Of a DNA stretch of 64,000 nucleotides, positions 58,301 to 64,000 are shown piece after piece. This DNA comes from Leptidea sinapis. Taxonomy: Eukaryota > Arthropoda > Insecta > Lepidoptera > Pieridae. The notes under the pieces are model-generated. The model was not told the DNA's origin. It saw nothing but the letters and a program-made list of their open reading frames with translations, and made no database searches. The stretch lies in the NCBI RefSeq assembly GCF_905404315.1, contig NC_066310.1:6386001-6450000 (forward strand), written 5' to 3'. Position 1 is the stretch's first letter; each line of letters starts with the position of its first letter. The position numbers and the translations under genes were made by a program.

Positions 58301-58473
58301 TATTATTTGTCGTGGTAGGTAATAAAAATAACAAATTCTAGTAATTAATTAAAATAGTTACCAGGCCTTGAAAATGAAGAAGGATCAAGTGGACTTAATG
58401 CTGTCGCTTCGATTTCTCCAATATGAAATAGAGTAAGCAAAATAAAAATACTATTCACTGTTATAACAAGCAT
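49314..58473 (-). CDS. leukotriene-A4-hydrolase-type M1 aminopeptidase with signal peptide, 633 aa, 10 exons
   Basis: Exons: 58473-58362, 57499-57387, 55863-55721, 55009-54898, 52255-52035, 51591-51393, 51256-51035, 50639-50495, 50277-50094, 49764-49314; 1902 nt, all in phase. Family M1, LTA4H subgroup: GGMEN (285-289), zinc motif HEIVH (312-316) with Glu335 18 residues on, VPYEKG (403-408; Tyr405 matches human Tyr383), Asp397 (human Asp375), and QGRMK (583-587; Arg585/Lys587 match human Arg563/Lys565). These predict a zinc aminopeptidase, probably on small peptides. Human LTA4H is cytosolic, but here residues 1-23 are hydrophobic (VNSIFILLTLF) and look like a signal peptide, which explains the length above 611 aa. 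Phe400 replaces human Tyr378, and Val160 replaces human Gln136. The exon 9 donor (AA|GTATAT) is weak. A 9-codon upstream ORF (58490-58461) overlaps the start. Leukotriene hydrolysis is not assumed. Confidence 0.92.
52506..52555 (+). repeat. dispersed repeat B, short piece
   Basis: TAGAATGGAAGAGGAGGACA followed by AACAAGCATACTTAC matches the start of repeat B (16403-16437, 61563 onwards). It abuts the 5' end of the LINE that follows. Confidence 0.45.
52556..54590 (+). mobile_element. 5'-truncated jockey-like LINE in intron 4 of the aminopeptidase
   Basis: It contains the last two thirds of a reverse transcriptase and about 0.85 kb of 3' UTR (WHICH includes TGTGGCGGCGACGTGGGGCG and CTAAAATATGGTCGAGG), ending near the AATAAAGTG at 54536. 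It lies antisense to the host gene. Two pieces of the same 3' region occur at 1055-1150 and 15010-15485. Confidence 0.8.
52610..53725 (+). pseudogene. LINE reverse transcriptase, one frameshift
   Basis: The frame reads AVGIFCDLSRAFDCVHHEIL, LLKSYLGNR, GVPQGSILGPFLFLVYINDL and VLFADDTSLLF (FADD box at about 52895-52910). Near 52940-52950 the frame shifts once and then runs open for 257 codons to 53725 with KTKCIRFS, FLGITLDTKLQW, YGILLWGHA, LQKRAIRAI and FYNKVPIDIQNLP. One change separates the two halves, so the insertion is fairly young. No RNase H follows, unlike the other two LINEs here. Confidence 0.88.
55205..55545 (-). mobile_element. SINE-like repeat A, copy 5, minus orientation
   Basis: It starts GGGACGAGACGACCAGGACG after a T-rich stretch and contains AATGCAGTGCCGCTCAGGAT and GGCGCCGTTGTGGTACCC; the end is CATCCTGTGCACAGGAGCCT. 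About 95 bp at 55410-55505 are extra relative to other copies. Intron 3 of the aminopeptidase. Confidence 0.68.
56070..56205 (-). mobile_element. RTE LINE tail, minus orientation
   Basis: CATCATCATTTCAACCGGAA, GCTGCTGGACAAAGGCCTCG, CGGTCCTGCGCTGCCCTCAT and CCAGCGATCTTTACCAGATC form the complement of the RTE 3' end at 1-215. Intron 2 of the aminopeptidase. The stretch 56230-56480 next to it is GC-richer and unassigned. Confidence 0.65.
57097..57295. mobile_element. MITE family C, copy 3
   Basis: ACGTCTAGATAGAGCTGTTG at the left, AAAATAGAGGTTAACAGTCA with ACCT in the core, and ACAACTGTCTCAGACTATCA at the right follow the copy at 43493-43681. Intron 2 of the aminopeptidase. Confidence 0.5.
57511..57677. 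repeat. 36-bp tandem repeat, about 4.5 units
   Basis: ATTTAC steps occur at 57512, 57546, 57582, 57618 and 57654, spaced 34, 36, 36 and 36. The unit reads AGTATAGTATTTACCTATAG plus TGTAGTCACTAGTATT. It begins 11 bp upstream (in the gene's sense) of the exon 2 acceptor of the aminopeptidase gene. Confidence 0.9.
58077..58198. mobile_element. short MITE, about 120 bp
   Basis: TTATTTAAAACGGCTTTAGT at the left and the complement of AGTT, AAGCCGTGTTAAATAA at the right form imperfect inverted repeats of about 18 bp. Inside, GTTTCGGACTA and GGTCCGAAACTA also pair. Intron 1 of the aminopeptidase. Confidence 0.5.
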
Positions 58474-58724
58474 ATTGTATGCACGTTCATGTCTGACTGA
58501 GGTCTATGATCTTACCCGATCACCTCTAAATAAATACAAGTATATTTACATTGGCAATGTAACCTTTATGTAGATAGAGTTAAGTAAGTTTTTCCTTTTT
58601 TTTTTTAAATAAGTTGGTAAAGTTAATTTAGCGTCTTCGTGAATTATATTATTATTGACGAGGACGACTTCCTATTCATATTCAGATCTTAGGGGCGGAT
58701 TTTTTTTTACTTTTTATGAAGTGA

Positions 58725-58830
58725 GCCTGAGATCAAGATCGCCGGAATACGTTGGATGGGGGGCAGTGCAGGACTGATCGTCGTGGAAATCTTTGTCCAG
58801 CAGTGGACGTCTTCAGATGATGATGATGAA
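58725..58830 (+). repeat. RTE LINE tail fragment
   Basis: ATCAAGATCGCCGGAATACG, TTGGATGGGGGGCAGTGCAG, CTTTGTCCAGCAGTGGACG and ATGATGATGATG match the end of the element at 1-215. Confidence 0.65.
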
Positions 58831-59990
58831 GCCTGTATTACTTTACATTGAAAGTATAAGTACTTACTTAGATAATATTTATCTCTTACATAAAAGTCAG
58901 ATTCAAGGTCAGTGCCGCTGGCGTGCTTGGCAGAGGGAATGGATTGACTCCAGAATATTCAAGAGGGAATATTAGGAGACAGCACTAATTTAGCAGCGAT
59001 GTATTAGCTTAAATCAATGAGCCAGTCTTACCTACCATTTTTGAACGCCAAACTATTTATTCCAAAATTTTGACTTCATGCGTCAAACTGAGGTATTACT
59101 TAAGTACGCTAACTATTTTAGTAATAGTATTAGTAGAACTAAATATTTAATATATAGTTTTACTGAGTACATGCACATATTGCATTTATCCATATCGTAA
59201 GTCATTAATTAAGAACTCTCTGCTGGGTTGACCCGGCTGCAAAAACGAAATATTTTAAAACCTGTTCTTTCCTCCGAGTCCTCTCTAGAGAATGTCGCGG
59301 ACATATAAACCTAGTTCAATTTAGACCCAGAAGACTACAGTTTGCGCGTTAACCATTAAAGTCAAATTGACTTGAAAAAGAAGAATATCCGGCCACAGAG
59401 TACTCTCATCTCTAGTCTGGTGCACCCCAGCATCAACTGAAACCATTTGTATTGTCAGCAATCTAATGCTATGTGAACAGCTAGATCACTTGGCGTTGAA
59501 TTGAACTGCGTTTATTACCACACACTTGGATTTCATCCTTACCATCTGGATATACCCACATGTTTACTTTCAAAAAAAGCGCGTACACTTACTTAAAATT
59601 CCTATTCCTTAAAAGGCCTTCTTCCATGATAAATTAAATATAAAAAAATTCGCAAGTAGGTCAGAGCCATGTTCACGGAGGTCCACTAACTCTGCCAGAT
59701 TTGATTGTATGTATGTGCTCAAGATTCGTAGATACGTATATCCGTAGCTACTACGTTAGTCGGTACTGGCTCGGAGTCGATCTAATTCCTAGCCAACAGA
59801 TATGTTTGAAGCATTTAAGCAAAAAGCAATCATAAGTATATGGTGAACTCATAGTGTGAAAGATACCTACTAAATACAATGACATTGCTTGTTGAAGAAC
59901 TTTTGATCAATTGTATTTTTATTTTAGAATTTGGATCAATTATGGATAAATAAGTCTTGAGATCATTTAAAACGTATTTAATTAATTAAT
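58831..59990. other. intergenic, nothing recognised
   Basis: No coding ORF or bounded repeat. A possible poly(A) signal (AATAAA, minus strand) for the acidic secreted protein gene lies at 59918-59923, about 127 bp after its stop. Confidence 0.35.
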
Positions 59991-60049
59991 CGTTTATATA
60001 AAGTTAAAAGAGGAGTTTAATACAATGAAAAGAGCACTAAAATAATAAT

Positions 60050-60772
60050 TTAACGCCATGTTGGGTCGCGAACGCTCATTCCCGGAATGTATTGAGCGTC
60101 ATTTATTTGTTCCTGATTTGGTTGAAATGAATGTTCTCTTGCAAAGTTTACCCGGAGTGAATCTAATTCTGAAGGAGCAATTCCCATGAACACTCCACCA
60201 TAGTTTTCATTGTTGTTTTCATTTTGTGATTCTGCGAATCTCATTATTTGGAGTTCATCTGCGAAATTGGTTAAAGGGCCTTCAACCATCACGCTTTCAA
60301 CATCGTTTTGAATATTTTCTTTTTGATCTACCGGGCTTTCAACAACTATGATATCATCAGCAACAATTTCTTCTTCTCTATTGGTTGGGGAATCACCAAC
60401 TAAGACAGCATCAATTTGTGGTTCTTCATTATATTTTGAAATTTCAGCCAGTTCATTAAATTGGAGTGGATTATATTCAATTTTGAACTGACTATCTGCC
60501 TCGATAGAAGAATCGACTAAATGTATGAAGTCATTAGTTTCCTTTGCTTCAACCACGTCATTTGCTGCGTTAACTAACTCATAGAGATTTTTTAAATCAT
60601 CCGTATTGTAATTTGGAACATCAACAAAATTAACATGATCGTAGGATATAGAACCGGCGTCACTATTGTACAGTTCCTCGTTTATGCCAATTGGTTGTGG
60701 GACTGGCAACGGATCAGGGTGAGGTAATGCCGTTGTTACAGCAAGAAATGCTAAGGCAAATATAATGTCCAT
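60050..60772 (-). CDS. secreted acidic cysteine-free protein, 240 aa, unknown function
   Basis: A single coding exon starts at 60772, five bases after a TTGTTTCAG acceptor (60778/60777), so a non-coding first exon is predicted near 61153-61166. Residues 1-15 (MDIIFALAFLAVTTA) form a signal peptide. The mature protein starts LPHPDPLPVPQP and is rich in Asp, Glu and Asn, with no cysteine. Residues 122-175 hold three imperfect units: AVLVGDSPTNREEEI, IIVVESPVDQKENI and VMVEGPLTNFADEL. It ends in a conserved-looking PGMSVRDPTWR. I do not recognise the family; the composition suggests a disordered structural or binding protein of haemolymph, cuticle, eggshell or silk, but nothing in the sequence decides this. 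The signal peptide, full-length ORF and matched promoter argue for a real gene. Confidence 0.8.
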   Translation of the reverse strand: MDIIFALAFLAVTTALPHPDPLPVPQPIGINEELYNSDAGSISYDHVNFVDVPNYNTDDLKNLYELVNAANDVVEAKETNDFIHLVDSSIEADSQFKIEYNPLQFNELAEISKYNEEPQIDAVLVGDSPTNREEEIVADDIIVVESPVDQKENIQNDVESVMVEGPLTNFADELQIMRFAESQNENNNENYGGVFMGIAPSELDSLRVNFAREHSFQPNQEQINDAQYIPGMSVRDPTWR

Positions 60773-61152
60773 TTTGTCTGAAACAATTACATTAAATATA
60801 TAAAAAAAATAGTAATGCATTTATTTAGTTTTAAATTATAATATTAAATAAATTTGTTAGCCCTTTATAAAACAATATTTTTACAGATGTGCTAGAAAAA
60901 TTGGGGAATGTTTAGACAAATAGACGATAAAATCTATGACATTAATAAATTATCTTTAAGTACAGCTATTATATATCACTAATAACGTATAAAAATTACC
61001 TAATAACTTATATAAAAGGTATCTTCTACTGTGTACCCCGATTCTACTTATTACTACTCTTGTTTAAAAAACCTTAAAGAACAAAACTTTCACTGTATCT
61101 ATTAAATAATTCCTATAATGTTAGCATAGAAATAGTAATATGGTTAACTTAC

Positions 61153-61198
61153 CAGTTCGTTGTTTGTTGTGAAACAAATCGATATCTTTTATTATATA
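61153..61198 (-). promoter_or_regulatory. TATA promoter and non-coding exon 1 of the acidic secreted protein gene
   Basis: TATATAAT (61198-61191, minus strand) is followed about 40 bases on by the donor CTG|GTAAGT (61153/61152). Transcription would start near 61165, giving a first exon of about 12-20 nt and an intron of about 375 bp. Motif-based inference. Confidence 0.55.
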
Positions 61199-61379
61199 GG
61201 TAATCAGTGACACAAAGATATCTTTCGCAATTTAATGATAACACATAGTATCAGGTGTACCTTTCTGATTTAACCACGTTCATTATTCATTGGGTATTAA
61301 TAAGTCGAGTCCCAACTGACCCGATTTCTGAACTGAAAATACTATAGACTTACAAACAAAGCGTACAAGAACATCTTTA

Positions 61380-62140
61380 AAGGCGGGGTTACACATGCCA
61401 GTAAACTGGGAAAGTAGCTGGCATAAAGTTATGGGATTTATGAGTAACTAGCACACTGCGGATACATTTGCAAGTAATACTAGCATGCAAGTTGTTCCCT
61501 TGCATGCCAGTAAACCATCGCGTATACACAGGACAGTTCGTGTGAGGACTCGTACCTATTCTTTTTCTATTTTTATGGATAAGGTGGACAAACGAGGTGA
61601 CCCACCTGGTGTTAAGTGATCACCGCCGCCCACATTCTCTTGCAACACCAGAGGAATCACAGGAGCGTTGCTGGCCTTGAAGGAAGATGTACGCGCTTTT
61701 TTTTAAAGGTACCCATGTCGTATCGTCCCGGAAACACCGCACAAGGAAGTTCATTCCGCAGTACGTGGAAGAAAGCTCCTTATAAACCTCACTGTGTAGG
61801 ACCGCCACACTTCCAGATGGTGGGGATGATATCCTAACTTGTGGCGTGTCGTGCGATGGTAGAATTCGGTGGCAGGAATCAGGTGAAACAGCTCATGCGC
61901 GCTAAAAATGGATAATAAGCGAAGTGAAATAAGCAAAATCAAGGAGTCAGTTACTGACATGCCAGTAACTGTCGCGTCTGATCACACGTGCCAGTTTGGC
62001 AACCCTCCACGACCCCTACCTCAACAAGCAAGTTATTCTAATGTTGTGCTAACTACATGTATGGCAGTTAGCGTATACACATTACAGTAGCTGGCACGTG
62101 CAAGCAGTTGGTATGCTAGTGTGCAAGCTATGGACATGTG
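61380..62140. repeat. dispersed repeat with CCAGTAA/GCTGGCA words, split by repeat B
   Basis: GGGGTTACACATGCCAGTAA and AAAGTAGCTGGCATAAAGTT at the left, and CATGCCAGTAACTGTCGCG with ACAGTAGCTGGCACGTGCAA at the right, are related words on either side of 61563-61910. The whole looks like one element interrupted by another. The ends are not resolved. Confidence 0.4.
61563..61910 (+). repeat. dispersed repeat B, longest copy
   Basis: TTTTATGGATAAGGTGGACA, CACCTGGTGTTAAGTGATCA, ACACCAGAGGAATCACAGGA, TACCCATGTCGTATCGTCCC and CCAGATGGTGGGGATGATAT are words of a long, very common lepidopteran interspersed repeat whose class I cannot name with certainty. Short pieces occur at 16403, 36835 and 52506. 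Confidence 0.6.
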
Positions 62141-62249
62141 TTTCCCCAGCTTAACAATATACCGCAAGATAAAATAGGAAATCGAGTCATTTTTACTCAC
62201 TGACCTGTATAAGGACAGGCTGTTCCATATGTTTGACAGCAAATTTTTG

Positions 62250-62595
62250 TGCCTATTTGAAGCGCCACTCGCGAGCGTCCAGAGAACTAATATTGAAGTA
62301 TTATAAAAATCCCTGCGAAGGCACGTACACTACTCTGAAGTATTATTGTATTTTGAATTAATTTCGTTCGTTTTCCGGGTTATTTTTACTTCAAAAATCA
62401 AAGCAAAAAAATACACAAATTTTTTATATAATTAGGAATAATCTATCGATGTTTGTTGAGGTTGTCATCAGTTTTGGTACCGCAGACTCTCGCTTCATGG
62501 CCTACAGCGCCAAAATGTCGAATATAAAAACTAGCACAAAAGCACTTTGACAGCCACCAGTCCAGTGGTTTATAGTAGGCGTCAGTGTTTTCACT
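62250..62595 (-). repeat. dispersed repeat E, copy 2, inverted
   Basis: GCGCCACTCGCGAGCGTCCA, GAGAACTAAT, TACTCTGAAGTATT, CGTTCGTTTTCCG, AGGTTGTCATCA, GTACCGCAGACTCT and CAGCCACCAGTCCAGTGG match 11030-11400 in reverse complement. Confidence 0.65.
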
Positions 62596-62865
62596 GTAAC
62601 CGATTTTTATTGACAAATCGTAAACAGCTTCAAATCAGCTCCATAGAAAATATTGTACTGGATAACGCACAATTTTAAAGTCAAAATTGGTAAGGCATTA
62701 TCTGGCTGTTAGGTCGTCTTACTCTAGTATATTCTTAGTCTGTGGTACTTATATACTTAAGTTAATATCGATTTTCAGTTGTAATCTAGAGATAGTGATA
62801 CTTTAATGACCATTGGCACCCAATTCGCTGTTTTTATTTAATTTTATGAAAATAATTGACGCTAC

Positions 62866-63120
62866 GAGTAGCACGTTCAACTGATGGTTATTGATACGCC
62901 CTGCCCATTACAATGCCTAGGATTCTTGAAAAACCTCAAAAATTCCGGGCGGCGCTACAATTGCGCTCGTCACCTTGAGACATAAGATGTTAAGTCCCAT
63001 TTGCCCAGTAATTTCACTAGGTACGGCGCCCTTCAGACCGAAATACAATAATGTTTACACATTACTGTTTCACGGCACAAATAGTAGCCGTTGTGGTACC
63101 TCCTCCTGAGCCTCCCACTA
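62866..63120 (-). mobile_element. SINE-like repeat A, copy 6, minus orientation
   Basis: ATACGCCCTGCCCATTACAA, TGCGCTCGTCACCTTGAGAC, ATTTGCCCAGTAATTTCACT, CGGCGCCCTTCAGACCG and TAGCCGTTGTGGTACC occur in the order expected for a reversed copy, ending GAGCCTCCCACTA. Confidence 0.7.
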
Positions 63121-63239
63121 GTGAGCCGCTGTCAATTTGTCTCTCTGTCTGTCAGCGGGTGTATCTATTAAGCCACGATAGCCAGAGAGTAATTATTGTG
63201 AGTAAGTCTACTGCTGCTATAACAATAAATAATATCAAA

Positions 63240-64000
63240 ATGTTTCAAAACTATCGTTCGTTCGTTCGCAACGCATTCACCAGCTTACTCCCCAAGTCAA
63301 GAAATCACCGTTCGTGTAACGCTTGCGTTCGTGCGTAACGCTCTCGACACGCATTCACCAACTTACTACTTAGTCAAGCGTGCGTAAAGAAGTTTTACTT
63401 CAAAATATTACTTTTAAAATTAAATACTGTGTTATATTATCTCGTAGGTGGTAGTGTTATGAAGTGGTATATTATCTTCATTATCTTATTTGATTAGTAT
63501 CAAGTAGGAATATTTAATATCTTTGAATGAGGCGGGTTATCGTTATAGAAAACTTAGCAAATAGGGGTTCGAGAATACAATGTGACGCGCACGCTCTATT
63601 TGTAAACACAGAAAAAAATATCAATTTAAAGGTGGCACTTCACATGGCTAATTGTGTTCGCTATTGGTTGTTTGTTGTATTTGGAAAAGTATATGACGTT
63701 CGGGCAAACATGCAGATACGACAATCCACACATGGCAGTCAAATAACAAACAAACATTTGGAAGCAGAACGCAAGGTGTTTACCAACACTGTGGACGTCT
63801 TGCAGCGGGATTTTGTTATTAAATGCATCTTAACTATTACATGATATGCGTCAGTTAATACAATGTATTGAAAAGACCATAGAGAGCAAAAACAAGCAAG
63901 CTGGTGAATTCATAAAATGTATATATATGCATAAAATTCGAACCGAACATTCTAACGAATTAATAATTTTCTTATATGAAAAGAAATATACTATAAACAT
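63240..64000. other. window end: short local duplication, otherwise unassigned
   Basis: CGTTCGCAACGCATTCACCA plus GCTTACT (about 63268) is echoed by GACACGCATTCACCAACTTA plus CTACTTAGTCAAG (about 63347), about 80 bp apart. A plus-strand frame from 63527 to 63844 (105 codons) is open but has no recognised motif. Confidence 0.35.

Noticed and set aside
63527..63844. 105-codon plus-strand ORF as a gene
   Set aside because: No recognisable motif, no signal peptide, no splice or promoter support; kept only as an unassigned note.

Overview
The window is nuclear DNA from an insect, most probably a moth or butterfly. The genes are split by short phase-conserved introns, the sequence between them is strongly A+T-rich, and the repeats are of types I recognise from lepidopteran genomes (tRNA-derived SINEs, RTE tails ending in GATGATGAT runs, Helitron-like pieces ending GGGTCAGCTAGT). 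The species cannot be told from the sequence. No rRNA, complete tRNA, CRISPR array or bacterial operon was seen.

Six cellular genes could be assembled exon by exon, with reading phase checked at every junction. From left to right they are: (1) a small secreted peptide of 109 aa on the minus strand (CDS 342-1795, promoter near 3310); (2) PRRC1 on the minus strand (14108-23816, 8 exons, 365 aa); (3) a sorting nexin 1/2 orthologue on the plus strand (30993-39343, 10 exons, 468 aa); (4) mitochondrial ribosomal protein L13 on the minus strand (46924-47779, 3 exons, 178 aa); (5) a leukotriene-A4-hydrolase-type M1 aminopeptidase on the minus strand that carries an apparent signal peptide (49314-58473, 10 exons, 633 aa); (6) a secreted, acidic, cysteine-free protein of unknown function on the minus strand (60050-60772, 240 aa, promoter near 61195). 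Genes 1 and 6 share one layout: TATA box, very short non-coding first exon, intron, then a second exon that starts a few bases before a signal-peptide ATG.

PRRC1 and the sorting nexin are divergent. The space between them is occupied by a complete but mutated RNase-H-containing LINE (24142-29670) bounded by a perfect 11-bp target duplication. The two housekeeping products meet in membrane traffic: PRRC1 in the early secretory pathway, SNX1 on endosomes. mRpL13 and the aminopeptidase are neighbours on one strand with about 1.5 kb between them and no sign of a functional link.

Much of the rest is mobile DNA: two internally deleted mariners, an hAT-like MITE with an 8-bp duplication, several other inverted-repeat elements, LINE remnants, Helitron-like pieces and multi-copy SINE-like repeats. 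Many lie inside introns of PRRC1, the sorting nexin and the aminopeptidase. I found no multi-gene system of a new kind. The most novel gene-level points are the secreted form and altered active-site residues of the LTA4H-like enzyme, and the two unrecognised secreted proteins.
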